From contig NZ_CP107968.1 in NCBI RefSeq assembly GCF_036084755.1, forward strand, positions 4,984,501 to 5,048,500: DNA of 64,000 nucleotides, given 5' to 3'. Below, in pieces: positions 39,832-48,486 of the stretch (positions are counted from its first letter, which is position 1; every line of letters begins with the position of its first letter). This DNA is from Streptomyces sp. NBC_00370 (GTDB lineage Bacteria; Actinomycetota; Actinomycetes; Streptomycetales; Streptomycetaceae). The position numbers and the translations under genes are program-made. The notes beneath the pieces are model-generated. The model saw nothing but the letters and a program-made list of their open reading frames with translations, was not told the origin of the DNA and did no database searches.

Positions 39832-41754
39832 GTGTCCTTCGCCGCGTCCGCCGACGCCCTGTCCGTACCCCAGGCAGGGCCCCAGAAGCTGCGGGACGAG
39901 GACGGGGAGGTACGGGAGGTGTCCGTACCCGCGCTCGTCCCGCTCTCGCCGGGCGGTTCGCTCGCCGACATCCCCTTCGACAACGCCGAGGCCGCCCCGG
40001 ACCAGCCGGTCCTCAGCAGGAAAGGCCCCGACGGCAGGTGGCGTGACGTCACGTCGGCCGCGTTCGCCGACGAGGTGCGCGCCGTCGCCAAGGGGCTGAT
40101 CGCCGAAGGGCTCCAGCCGGGCGACCGGCTCGCGATCATGGCGCGTACGACGTACGAGTGGACGCTCCTCGACTTCGCCGCGCTCGCCGCAGGGCTGGTC
40201 ACCGTACCCATCTACCCGACCGCGTCCGCCTTCCAGGCCCGCTGGATCCTCCAGGACTCCGGAGCCGCGGGCTGCGTCGTCGAGGACGGCCAGCAGGCCT
40301 GGCTGATCCGCCAGGAGGGCCAGCAGATAGCCCGGCTCAAGCACTGGTGGCAGCTGGACACCGGCGCCGTCGAGACCCTGCGCCAGGCCGGCGCGCACCT
40401 GCCGGACGAGGCCGTCACCGAACGCCGCGCCGCGCTGAGCCCGTCGTCCGTCGCCACCCTCAGCTACACCTCGGGGACCACGGGCCGCCCCAAGGGCTGC
40501 GCCCTGACCCACGGCAACTTCTTCGCCGAGGTGGACAACGCCATCGAGCTGCTGCACCCCGTCTTCAAGACGGTCAGCAAGGAGCCCGCGTCGATCCTGC
40601 TGTTCCTGCCGCTCTCGCACGTCTTCGGGCGGATGGTCTCGATCGGCTGTCTGCGGGCCCGGGTACGGCTCGGCCACGCGCCGTCCATCAAGTCCGACGA
40701 CCTGCTCGCCGACCTGGCCGGTTTCCGGCCGACCTTCCTGCTGGCCATCCCGTACGTGCTGGAGAAGGTCTACAACACCGCACGCGCCACGGCGGAACGG
40801 ATGGGCCGCGCCTCGTCCTTCGACCGCGCGGCGCGCATCGCACGGCGCTACGGCGAGGACCTGGAGGCGGCGGAGAACGGCACGGGCCCCGGCCCCTCGA
40901 CCGCCCTGCGCGCGGCCCGCACGCTGTACGACCCGCTGGTGTACCGGCGGATCCGCGCTGCGCTCGGCGGCAAGGTGAAGTACGCGATCTGCGGCGGCTC
41001 CCCGCTCGGCCGCCGGCTCGCCTCGTTCTACGCGGGCGTCGGCATCGAGATCTTCGAGGGCTACGGGCTCACGGAGACCACGGCCGCCGCGACCGTCACC
41101 CCGCCGCGCAACCCCCGGATGGGCACCGTCGGCTGGCCGCTGCCGGGCACCGCCGTACGGATCGCCGACGACGGCGAAGTACTGCTGAGCGGCGGCAACC
41201 TGTTCGCCGGCTACTGGGACGCCGAACTGGGCGAGGCCGTGCCCGCGACGGAGCGGGACGAGAACGGACGGTCCTGGTTCGCGACGGGTGACCTGGGCGC
41301 GCTGGACCCCGACGGCTATCTGACGATCACCGGCCGCAAGAAGGACGTCATCATCACCCTCGGCGGCAAGACCGTGGCGCCCGCCCCGCTGGAGGACTGG
41401 CTGCGCGCGCATCCGCTGATCAGTCAGTGTCTGGTGGTGGGCGACAACCGCCCCTTCGTGACGGCGCTGGTCACGCTGGAGCCCGAAGGGCTCGCCCACT
41501 GGGGCCAGATGACGCGCAAGCCGAACATCTCACGCGAGGTGCTGGCCGACGACGACGAACTGCGCGGCATCCTCCAGCGCGCGGTGGTGGAGGCCAACCG
41601 GCTGGTGTCCAGGGCGGAGTCGATCCGCCGCTTCCGCATCCTGACCGTCGACTTCACCGAGGAGAGCGGGCATCTGACGCCTTCGCTCAAACTCAGGCGC
41701 GCCCAGATCGAGACGGACTTCGCGTCGGACATCAAGGCCCTGTACGAGCCGTAG
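39832..41754 (+). CDS. Long-chain fatty acyl-CoA synthetase (AMP-forming)
   Basis: This 640-residue enzyme has the AMP-binding signature LSYTSGTTGRPKG, GYGLTETTAAATVTP, the FATGDLG hinge region, and GRKKDVIITLGGK with the catalytic Lys region. Its length and order match FadD-type and FACL enzymes that make acyl-CoA from fatty acid, ATP and CoA at the membrane surface. GTG 39832 follows GAGGAG. A bidirectional hairpin separates it from the convergent cold-shock gene. Confidence 0.93.
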   Translation: MSFAASADALSVPQAGPQKLRDEDGEVREVSVPALVPLSPGGSLADIPFDNAEAAPDQPVLSRKGPDGRWRDVTSAAFADEVRAVAKGLIAEGLQPGDRLAIMARTTYEWTLLDFAALAAGLVTVPIYPTASAFQARWILQDSGAAGCVVEDGQQAWLIRQEGQQIARLKHWWQLDTGAVETLRQAGAHLPDEAVTERRAALSPSSVATLSYTSGTTGRPKGCALTHGNFFAEVDNAIELLHPVFKTVSKEPASILLFLPLSHVFGRMVSIGCLRARVRLGHAPSIKSDDLLADLAGFRPTFLLAIPYVLEKVYNTARATAERMGRASSFDRAARIARRYGEDLEAAENGTGPGPSTALRAARTLYDPLVYRRIRAALGGKVKYAICGGSPLGRRLASFYAGVGIEIFEGYGLTETTAAATVTPPRNPRMGTVGWPLPGTAVRIADDGEVLLSGGNLFAGYWDAELGEAVPATERDENGRSWFATGDLGALDPDGYLTITGRKKDVIITLGGKTVAPAPLEDWLRAHPLISQCLVVGDNRPFVTALVTLEPEGLAHWGQMTRKPNISREVLADDDELRGILQRAVVEANRLVSRAESIRRFRILTVDFTEESGHLTPSLKLRRAQIETDFASDIKALYEP

Positions 41755-41774
41755 GACGGGCGCGGCCACAAGGC

Positions 41775-41817
41775 AGGGGCCCCGCTTCCCCACCCGAGTG
41801 GAGGAAACAGGGCCCCT
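41775..41817. terminator. Hairpin between convergent acyl-CoA synthetase and cold-shock genes
   Basis: AGGGGCCC (41775-41782) pairs with GGGCCCCT (41810-41817) around a 27-base loop. The location between converging genes suggests a weak bidirectional terminator. Confidence 0.5.
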
Positions 41818-41857
41818 TGGGTACTGCTCAGTGATCTGCGATCGCCGACCCGGGCAC

Positions 41858-42061
41858 CTAGGCCGGGGTGACGTTCTCCGCCTGGGGGCCCTTCGGGCCC
41901 TGTGTGACGTCGAAGTTCACGACCTGGTTCTCCTCGAGGGAGCGGAAGCCGGTCGCGTTGATCGCGGAGTAGTGGACGAAGACATCCGGGCCGCCGCCGT
42001 CCTGGGCGATGAAGCCGAAGCCCTTTTCAGCGTTGAACCACTTGACGGTTCCGGTAGCCAT
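41858..42061 (-). CDS. Cold-shock protein (CspA family)
   Basis: This 67-residue single cold-shock domain has both RNP motifs: KGFGFIA and VFVHYSAI. It binds single-stranded RNA and acts as an RNA chaperone. ATG 42061 follows AAGGAGGGC. About 120 bases of leader upstream contain a hairpin at 42127-42153, typical for cold-regulated mRNAs. Confidence 0.95.
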   Translation of the reverse strand: MATGTVKWFNAEKGFGFIAQDGGGPDVFVHYSAINATGFRSLEENQVVNFDVTQGPKGPQAENVTPA

Positions 42062-42126
42062 AAGCCCTCCTTGGGCCAAAGGGTTGCCCTGCTCCAGAAC
42101 CTGCAAAGAAGTCTGAATACTACAAA

Positions 42127-42153
42127 AGCCTGCGGTTACATGCTCCGCAGGCT
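42127..42153 (-). promoter_or_regulatory. Hairpin followed by TTTT in the cold-shock gene leader
   Basis: AGCCTGCGG pairs perfectly with CCGCAGGCT around a 9-base loop. Read on the minus strand it is followed by TTTTGTAG, so it looks like an intrinsic terminator about 65 bases before the start codon. It might act as an attenuator or thermosensitive element, or terminate another transcript. Confidence 0.5.
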
Positions 42154-42335
42154 CTGTACTGCAAGGGAAACCAAACTGCAACTTGCGGCGAGCCTAGCAC
42201 GCACTCCACGCACAGCGGTAGAGGGAAAGATCACCTCTCCGCGAGGTGTCACCCGGAGGTTTGACGCGCTCCTGACGTGCTCACGAACCGCCCCCCGGGG
42301 CTGCCCGCGCCCGGTCGCGGGTTTAGCCTCACGAT

Positions 42336-43259
42336 GTGGACAGTCCAGTAGAAAACGCAGCAGGAGAAGCGGCGTCACAAGCAGCGCCGGAAGCCGTCGG
42401 GACCGCCGGAGCCGACCACAGTCGAAACCGGCCGCGTGTCGGTCATATCCAGTTCCTGAACTGCATGCCCATCTATTGGGGGCTTGCCAGGACCGGAACC
42501 CTTCTTGATCTGGAGCTGACGAAGGACACCCCTGAGAAGCTCAACGACCAGCTCGTACGCGGCGACCTCGATATCTCGCCGATCAGCCTTGTGGAATTCC
42601 TCCGCAATGCGGACGACCTCGTCGCTTTCCCCGATGTGGCGGTCGGCTGCGACGGCCCCGTGATGTCCTGCGTGATCGTCTCGCAGGTGCCGCTCGACCA
42701 GCTCGACGGCTCCCGGGTCGCGCTCGGCTCCACGTCCCGTACGGCCGTACGCCTCGCCCAGCTGCTGCTCGCCGAGCAGCACCACGTGACCCCCGACTAC
42801 TACCGGTGCCCGCCGGACCTGGGCCTGATGATGCAGGAGGCCGAGGCCGCCGTGCTGATCGGCGACGCGGCGCTGCGGGCGTCCCTGCACGACGCCCCGC
42901 GGCTCGGCCTGCAGGTCCATGACCTCGGGCAGATGTGGAAGGACTGGACGGGACTGCCGTTCGTCTTCGCCGTGTGGGCCGCGCGCAAGGACTTCCTGGC
43001 CCGCGAGCCCAGGGTCACGCGGCAGGTGCACGAGGCGTTCCTCAACTCGCGTGACGTCTCCCTGCGGGAGGTCGACCAGGTGGCCAAGCAGGCGGCGCGC
43101 TGGGAGGCGTTCGACGCGGAGCTGCTGGAGCGGTACTTCCGGACGCTGGACTTCCGCTTCGGCGCCGACCAGCTCGCGGGCGTACGGGAGTTCGCCCGCA
43201 GGACGGGAGCGACGACGGGTTACCCGTCCGACGTGCACATCGAACTGCTCGGAGGCTGA
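42336..43259 (+). CDS. mqnA: Chorismate dehydratase
   Basis: This 307-residue periplasmic-binding-protein-like fold has GHIQFLNCMPIYWGL, DISPISLVEFLRNADDL and SRTAVRLAQLLL, typical of MqnA. It removes water from chorismate to give 3-[(1-carboxyvinyl)oxy]benzoate, the first futalosine-pathway step (SCO4506 equivalent, from memory). GTG 42336 follows TAGCCT (42324-42329) by 6 bases with no ribosome site, so the mRNA is probably leaderless. The first 32 residues are an Ala/Glu-rich extension. Confidence 0.95.
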   Translation: MDSPVENAAGEAASQAAPEAVGTAGADHSRNRPRVGHIQFLNCMPIYWGLARTGTLLDLELTKDTPEKLNDQLVRGDLDISPISLVEFLRNADDLVAFPDVAVGCDGPVMSCVIVSQVPLDQLDGSRVALGSTSRTAVRLAQLLLAEQHHVTPDYYRCPPDLGLMMQEAEAAVLIGDAALRASLHDAPRLGLQVHDLGQMWKDWTGLPFVFAVWAARKDFLAREPRVTRQVHEAFLNSRDVSLREVDQVAKQAARWEAFDAELLERYFRTLDFRFGADQLAGVREFARRTGATTGYPSDVHIELLGG

Positions 43260-43386
43260 GCGGGACACCGGCCGGAGCCGGCACAGGACTCCGCACAGAC
43301 CCTGAATGAACCCCTCCGTGTCACGACGAGCCCGTTAGGCTGCTGCGTGGACGCAGTATCGCGGTGACACCGGGGGGTCGGGGGCC

Positions 43387-45255
43387 ATGCAGCCGTTGGA
43401 TGCGGGCGAGCCACGGACCATCGGTCCCTACCGGCTGCTCGGCAGGCTCGGGGCCGGCGGGATGGGACGCGTCTATCTGGCGCGCTCCGAGGGGGGCCGC
43501 ACGGTCGCGGTGAAGGTCGTCCATCCGCACTTCGCGACGGACGAGGAGTTCCGCGCCCGCTTCCGGCGCGAGGTGGACTCCGCGCGCCGGGTCGGTACGG
43601 GCCCCGGTGGCCACCGCTGGTCGGCGCCGGTGCTCGACGCCGACCCGGAGGCCGCCGTGCCGTGGGTGGCCACCGGCTATGTCGCAGGTCCCTCGCTGAC
43701 CCAGGCCGTGCAGGGTCACGGGCCGCTGCCGGGCCGTACCGTACGGGCCCTCGGCGCCGGGCTCGCCGAGGCCCTGGCCGCCGTCCACGCGCTGGGCCTG
43801 GTGCACCGGGACGTCAAACCCTCGAACGTCCTGCTCGCCCTCGACGGCCCCCGGCTGATCGACTTCGGCATCGCGCGCGCCACCGACGGCACCGCTTCGC
43901 TCACCTCGACCGGCGTCTCCGTCGGCTCACCCGGCTACATGTCGCCCGAGCAGATACTCGGCAAGGGCGTCACCGGAGCGGCCGACGTGTTCTCGCTGGG
44001 CGCCGTGCTCGCGTACGGGGCGACGGGCGCGAGCCCGTTCCCCGGCGACTCGTCGGCGGCGCTGCTGTACCGGGTGGTCCACGAGGAGCCGGATCTGAGC
44101 GGTCTGGCCGGCGACGAACTGGCCGGACTGCGGGAGACCGTCGCACGCTGCCTCGCCAAGGACCCGGCGGCCCGCCCGGCGCCCCAGGAGGTCGCGGCGC
44201 TGCTGGCCCCGCAGGGCGCGGCGGGCGCCGTGGCGGCCGGCTGGCTGCCGGGGCCGCTGGTCGAGGAGGTCAGCCGCGCGGTCGTCCAACTGCTGGACCT
44301 GGAGCCGTCGGCGCCAGCGCCGACCGGGCTCGTACCGTTCACCAACGACTCGCTCCAGGGCCCCGGCCAGGGAACGGGCAACGGAACGGGGAACGGAACG
44401 GGCAACGGGGCGGGGCCGCTCGGTACGGCGCCGCCGCTCGGGGTGTTCGGTGACCCCGTCGAGCCGGTGCCGGATCCGCGGCGGCCCGACCGGGCGGTGT
44501 CGTTCTCCTTCGAGGCCGGTGCCGGGGCGGGCACCCGCCTCAACGGCCACGGCCCGCAGGGCGCTTCGACCGCCGCGGGTACCGCCGGGCCCCGCCGCAA
44601 GGTCAGTTGCACGGTGGCGCTCGCCGTCGCGGGCGCGCTGGCCGCGGTCATGATCGGCGGCGGTTACCTGGCCGGGCTCATGCCGGGCCAGGGCGACGAC
44701 CGGGACACCACGGCGGACCACGGCAGCGTCGGCGGCACACCGAAGACGTCGGACCCGGCGGCCACGCCGGGCGGCTCGGCCCCTTCGGCGTCCTCCGGCC
44801 CGTCGACCTCCCCCGACCCGACCGGCACACCCGAGCCGGGCGGCACACCTGATCCGGGCGGCCCGCCCGCGCCCTCGGCCCTGTCCGAACTGCCCAAGTC
44901 GTTCGTCGGCACCTGGTCGGGCCCCACCGTCGAAAGCGGCGGACTGCCGCACGGCGACTACCTCGTCGAGTTCAGCAAGGGAGCCGTCGGTACGGATGTG
45001 GTCCGCACGACCAGCAGCTTCTCCCTGCTCGGCACGACCGTGCACTGCTACGGCATCGGCAGGCTCGTCTCCGCGACCGACAAGCGGCTGCGGGTCGACG
45101 AGCGCCCCGACCCGGACCGTCCCGGCACCGCCGACCTGTGCACCAGCTCGGACGCCGCCCCGCTCACCTTCACCCTCACCCGCGCCGACAGCCTGCGCTA
45201 CGAGTCGCAGGAGGACGCGGCGGGCGACCCGACCGGCACGTTGACCAGGCAGTGA
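43387..45255 (+). CDS. Transmembrane Ser/Thr protein kinase
   Basis: This 622-residue protein has a kinase domain (residues about 10-275): LGRLGAGGMGRVY, K43 in VAVKVV, HRDVKPSN with D142, DFG at 159-161 and SPGYMSPEQ. A linker with Gly-Asn-Gly-Thr repeats and Pro-rich segments leads to one transmembrane helix (about 407-431). The external part has a Pro/Ser/Thr-rich stalk and a C-terminal domain (FVGTWSGPTVESGG) that may sense an extracellular ligand. ATG 43387 or a GTG slightly upstream may start it. Confidence 0.93.
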   Translation: MQPLDAGEPRTIGPYRLLGRLGAGGMGRVYLARSEGGRTVAVKVVHPHFATDEEFRARFRREVDSARRVGTGPGGHRWSAPVLDADPEAAVPWVATGYVAGPSLTQAVQGHGPLPGRTVRALGAGLAEALAAVHALGLVHRDVKPSNVLLALDGPRLIDFGIARATDGTASLTSTGVSVGSPGYMSPEQILGKGVTGAADVFSLGAVLAYGATGASPFPGDSSAALLYRVVHEEPDLSGLAGDELAGLRETVARCLAKDPAARPAPQEVAALLAPQGAAGAVAAGWLPGPLVEEVSRAVVQLLDLEPSAPAPTGLVPFTNDSLQGPGQGTGNGTGNGTGNGAGPLGTAPPLGVFGDPVEPVPDPRRPDRAVSFSFEAGAGAGTRLNGHGPQGASTAAGTAGPRRKVSCTVALAVAGALAAVMIGGGYLAGLMPGQGDDRDTTADHGSVGGTPKTSDPAATPGGSAPSASSGPSTSPDPTGTPEPGGTPDPGGPPAPSALSELPKSFVGTWSGPTVESGGLPHGDYLVEFSKGAVGTDVVRTTSSFSLLGTTVHCYGIGRLVSATDKRLRVDERPDPDRPGTADLCTSSDAAPLTFTLTRADSLRYESQEDAAGDPTGTLTRQ

Positions 45256-45335
45256 GCCCCGTGCCCCGGCCGCCGGGGCACCCTGGCGTACGCTGGATCG
45301 GACCTCGCAACCCCCCTTGGGAAGGACCCGCGCCA

Positions 45336-46550
45336 GTGACCGAGAAGGCCGCCCTCACGCCCGTGGAAGTCACTGGAGTCCTCGACCGCGCCGCCGCAGG
45401 CGGGCGCATCACCCCCGAGGAAGCGCTCGACCTCTACCGCTCGGCCCCGCTGCACGCGCTGGGCTCGGCCGCCGACGCCGTGCGCCGCCGCCGCTACGCC
45501 GGTACGGAGCACATCGCGACGTACATCATCGAGCGCAACATCAACTACACCAACCTGTGTGTGACGGCGTGCAAGTTCTGCGCGTTCTACGCCGCGCCCA
45601 AGGACACCGAGAAGGGCTGGACCCGCGACCTCGACGACATCCTGCGCCGCTGCGCGGAGACCGTCGAACTCGGCGGCACGCAGATCATGTTCCAGGGCGG
45701 CCACCACCCGGACTTCGGTGTCGAGTACTACGAGGAGCACTTCTCCGCGATCAAGAAGGCGTTCCCGCAGCTGGTCATCCACTCCCTCGGCGCCTCCGAG
45801 ATCGAGCACATGGCCCGCATCTCGGGTGTCTCCGCCGAAGAGGCGATCAGCCGGATCCACGCGGCCGGCCTCGACTCCTTCGCGGGCGCCGGCGCCGAGC
45901 TGCTGCCCGCGCGGCCTCGCACGGCGATCGCGCCGCTCAAGGAGTCCGGCGAGCGCTGGCTGGAGATCATGGAGACCGCGCACGGTCTCGGTGTCGAGTC
46001 GACGTCCACGATGCTGATGGGCACGGGCGAGACCAACGCCGAGCGGATCGAGCACCTGCGGATGATCCGCGACGTGCAGGACCGGACGGGCGGCTTCCGC
46101 GCCTTCATCCCGTACACCTACCAGCCCGAGAACAACCACCTGAAGGGCCAGACGCAGGCCACGCTCTTCGAGTACCTGCGGATGATCGCCATCGCCCGGA
46201 TCTTCCTCGACAACGTGGCCCATATCCAGGGCTCCTGGCTGACCACGGGCAAGGAGGTCGGCCAGCTCTCCCTGCACTACGGTGCCGACGACCTCGGCTC
46301 GATCATGCTGGAGGAGAACGTCGTCTCGTCGGCGGGCGCCAAGCACCGCTCCAACCGTCTGGAGATCATCGACCTGATCCGCAAGGCGGGCCGGGTGCCG
46401 GCGCAGCGCGCCACGACGTACGAGCACATCGTCGTGCACGACGACCCGGCGAACGACCCGGTCGACGCCCGGGTGGTCTCGCACATCTCGTCCACGGCGA
46501 TCGAGGGCGGTACGGCGCACCCCGAGCTGAAGCTGCTCAGCGCCAACTGA
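45336..46550 (+). CDS. mqnC: Cyclic dehypoxanthinyl futalosine synthase, radical SAM
   Basis: This 404-residue protein binds its [4Fe-4S] cluster through C75, C79 and C82 in TNLCVTACKFCAFYAAPKD. It cyclises dehypoxanthine futalosine in menaquinone synthesis (SCO4550 equivalent, from memory). MFQGGHHPDFG and the MLMGTGET segment are family features. GTG 45336 follows AAGGA. It lies 7 bases upstream of the next gene. Confidence 0.95.
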   Translation: MTEKAALTPVEVTGVLDRAAAGGRITPEEALDLYRSAPLHALGSAADAVRRRRYAGTEHIATYIIERNINYTNLCVTACKFCAFYAAPKDTEKGWTRDLDDILRRCAETVELGGTQIMFQGGHHPDFGVEYYEEHFSAIKKAFPQLVIHSLGASEIEHMARISGVSAEEAISRIHAAGLDSFAGAGAELLPARPRTAIAPLKESGERWLEIMETAHGLGVESTSTMLMGTGETNAERIEHLRMIRDVQDRTGGFRAFIPYTYQPENNHLKGQTQATLFEYLRMIAIARIFLDNVAHIQGSWLTTGKEVGQLSLHYGADDLGSIMLEENVVSSAGAKHRSNRLEIIDLIRKAGRVPAQRATTYEHIVVHDDPANDPVDARVVSHISSTAIEGGTAHPELKLLSAN

Positions 46551-46557
46551 GCCGGGC

Positions 46558-47100
46558 GTGCTGACGATCCATCACCCGTGGGGCGGGCTGCGTGCCGAGT
46601 GGGACGGGCCCGTCACCCCGGGACAGGCGGTCGCCGTCGACGGCGGACGCGTCGCGGCGCTCGGGCCGTACGAAGAACTGCTCGCCCGGTACGGGGAGCG
46701 GGCCCGGGTCCGTGAGTGGCACGGCGTGCTCGGCCCCGGGCGGTACGAGCCCGACGGCGCCGCCCTGCTGGAGGCGGCCTACTGGCCCGACCCGCGCGAG
46801 GCGGCCGACCTCGGCACGGAGCCGCTGACCGGCGCCGCGCTCGCCGCGCTGGACCTGACGGACACCCGCTGGGGCGCGAGCGCGCGCCGTGGCGTGCAGC
46901 GGCTGCTGGCGCGCGGGGTGACGGCGCTCGCGGGCCCGTTCGCCCGCGCCTCGGTCCGCACGGCGGTGGAACGCTCCGGCCTGCGCGCCGCCGCCAGGCC
47001 GCTGGCCGTCGACGTCGACGCCGACTTCGCGGTCCTCGCCGACGACGGCGGCTGTCTGGTGACGGCACTCGGCGGCCGGCTGGTGTTCCGCCGCGCCTAG
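46558..47100 (+). CDS. Imidazolonepropionase-like domain protein
   Basis: This 180-residue protein has the small beta-sandwich part of amidohydrolases: AVAVDGGRVAALGPYEELLARY at the start and DADFAVLADDGGCLVTALGGRLVFR at the end, but no TIM-barrel metal motif (no HxH). It is therefore a stand-alone composite domain, conserved between mqnC and menG in Streptomyces from memory. Its function is unknown; a link to menaquinone synthesis is contextual only. GTG 46558 follows GAGCCGGGC. Confidence 0.75.
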   Translation: MLTIHHPWGGLRAEWDGPVTPGQAVAVDGGRVAALGPYEELLARYGERARVREWHGVLGPGRYEPDGAALLEAAYWPDPREAADLGTEPLTGAALAALDLTDTRWGASARRGVQRLLARGVTALAGPFARASVRTAVERSGLRAAARPLAVDVDADFAVLADDGGCLVTALGGRLVFRRA

Positions 47101-47142
47101 GGCGCGCCGTGCGCGTGGGGCCGGGGCTGCTTGAATGGGCGG

Positions 47143-47835
47143 GTGACCCGAGCATCCCTGGACAAGCAGCCGCACGAAGTCGCCTCGATGTTCGACGACG
47201 TGGCGGCCAAGTACGACCTCACCAACGACGTGCTCTCGCTCGGCCAGGCCCGGCTGTGGCGCAAGGAGGTCGCGAAGGCGGTCGACGCGCGCCCCGCCGA
47301 GAAGGTCCTCGACCTGGCCGCGGGCACCGCCACCTCCTCGCAGCCCTTCGCCGCGACCGGCGCCTACGTGGTGCCGTGCGACTTCTCGCAGGGCATGCTG
47401 CGCGAGGGCAAGAACCGCCACCCCTGGATGCCGTTCACGGCCGGGGACGCGACAAAACTGCCCTTCGCCGACGAGGTCTTCGACGCGGTGACGATCTCCT
47501 TCGGACTGCGCAACGTCCAGGACACGGATCGGGCGCTGAGCGAGCTGTTCCGGGTGACGAAGCCCGGCGGCCGTGTCGTCATCTGTGAGTTCTCCCATCC
47601 GACGTGGGCGCCGTTCAGGACCGTCTACGAGGAGTACCTGATGCGCGCGCTGCCGCCGACGGCGCGCGCCGTGTCCTCCAACCCCGACGCGTACGTCTAT
47701 CTCGCCGAGTCGATCCGCGACTGGCCCGACCAGCCGGCGCTGGCGGCGAAGCTCCAGCGGGCCGGCTGGTCGAAGGTGGCGTGGCGGAACCTGACGGGCG
47801 GAGTGGTGGCACTGCACAGGGGCGTACGCGTCTGA
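47143..47835 (+). CDS. menG: Demethylmenaquinone methyltransferase
   Basis: This 230-residue S-adenosylmethionine-dependent methyltransferase has VLDLAAGTATSSQPFA (motif I) and FAISFGLRNV-type motif ISFGLRNVQDTDRALSEL, both diagnostic of UbiE/MenG. It adds the ring methyl group in the last step of menaquinone synthesis (SCO4556 equivalent, from memory). The GTG at 47143 is preferred over a nearby upstream in-frame start. Confidence 0.95.
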   Translation: MTRASLDKQPHEVASMFDDVAAKYDLTNDVLSLGQARLWRKEVAKAVDARPAEKVLDLAAGTATSSQPFAATGAYVVPCDFSQGMLREGKNRHPWMPFTAGDATKLPFADEVFDAVTISFGLRNVQDTDRALSELFRVTKPGGRVVICEFSHPTWAPFRTVYEEYLMRALPPTARAVSSNPDAYVYLAESIRDWPDQPALAAKLQRAGWSKVAWRNLTGGVVALHRGVRV

Positions 47836-47848
47836 CCCGGCCGGTGCC

Positions 47849-48388
47849 TCACAGCTTCAGCCGGAAACACAGCGCCAGCAGCTCCTCGGTCCCGCCGCCC
47901 TGCCGCTCCCTGCTGAACGGGTAGGTCTCGGCGAGGTCCATCCCCAGCCGCCGGGTCACCGCTATGGAGCGCTCGTTGCGGGAGTTGACCATCGCCACGA
48001 CCTCGCCGACCCCGGCGGCCCGTACCCGGTCCAGGGTCTGCCGGGCGGCGGCCGTGACGTAGCCGTGGCCCCAGGCGGCCCTGGCCAGCCGCCAGCCGAT
48101 CTCGATCTCGCCGACCGGGCCCTGGGTCTCGTGCGGCCACGGCTGGGCGCCGGTGAAGCCGATCACCTCACCGCTGTCGTCCAGCACGCTCCAGAGGCAG
48201 AAGCCGCGTTCGGCGTCGTGCCGCCGCTGGCGCGCCGTGAGCTCCTCGTACACCGACAGCTCGGCGGGGGCGCCGCCGTGGAACTCCATCACGTCGGGGT
48301 CGGCGAAGATCCGGTGCCAGACGAGGGCGTCCTCCTCGGTGGGGACGCGCAGCCGTACGGCGGGCACCTGTCCTGTCATGTCGTTCAC
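47849..48388 (-). CDS. GNAT-family acetyltransferase (RimJ-like)
   Basis: This 179-residue protein has VRLRVPTEEDALVWHRIFADPDVMEF at the start and IGWRLARAAWGHGYVTAAARQTL with the acetyl-CoA site, plus NERSIAVTRRLGM. The family acetylates ribosomal-protein N-termini or small amines; the acceptor is not known. GTG 48388 follows AAGGG. It is convergent with menG and divergent from the reductase gene. Confidence 0.9.
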   Translation of the reverse strand: MNDMTGQVPAVRLRVPTEEDALVWHRIFADPDVMEFHGGAPAELSVYEELTARQRRHDAERGFCLWSVLDDSGEVIGFTGAQPWPHETQGPVGEIEIGWRLARAAWGHGYVTAAARQTLDRVRAAGVGEVVAMVNSRNERSIAVTRRLGMDLAETYPFSRERQGGGTEELLALCFRLKL

Positions 48389-48486
48389 GATGGCGGCCCT
48401 TCAACTGTTGGATCAGTACGCACCCATAGACTGCACACGTCCAGTGCCGTCCGGTACGTCATTTCCAGTCTTCGGGAGAACCCGCT

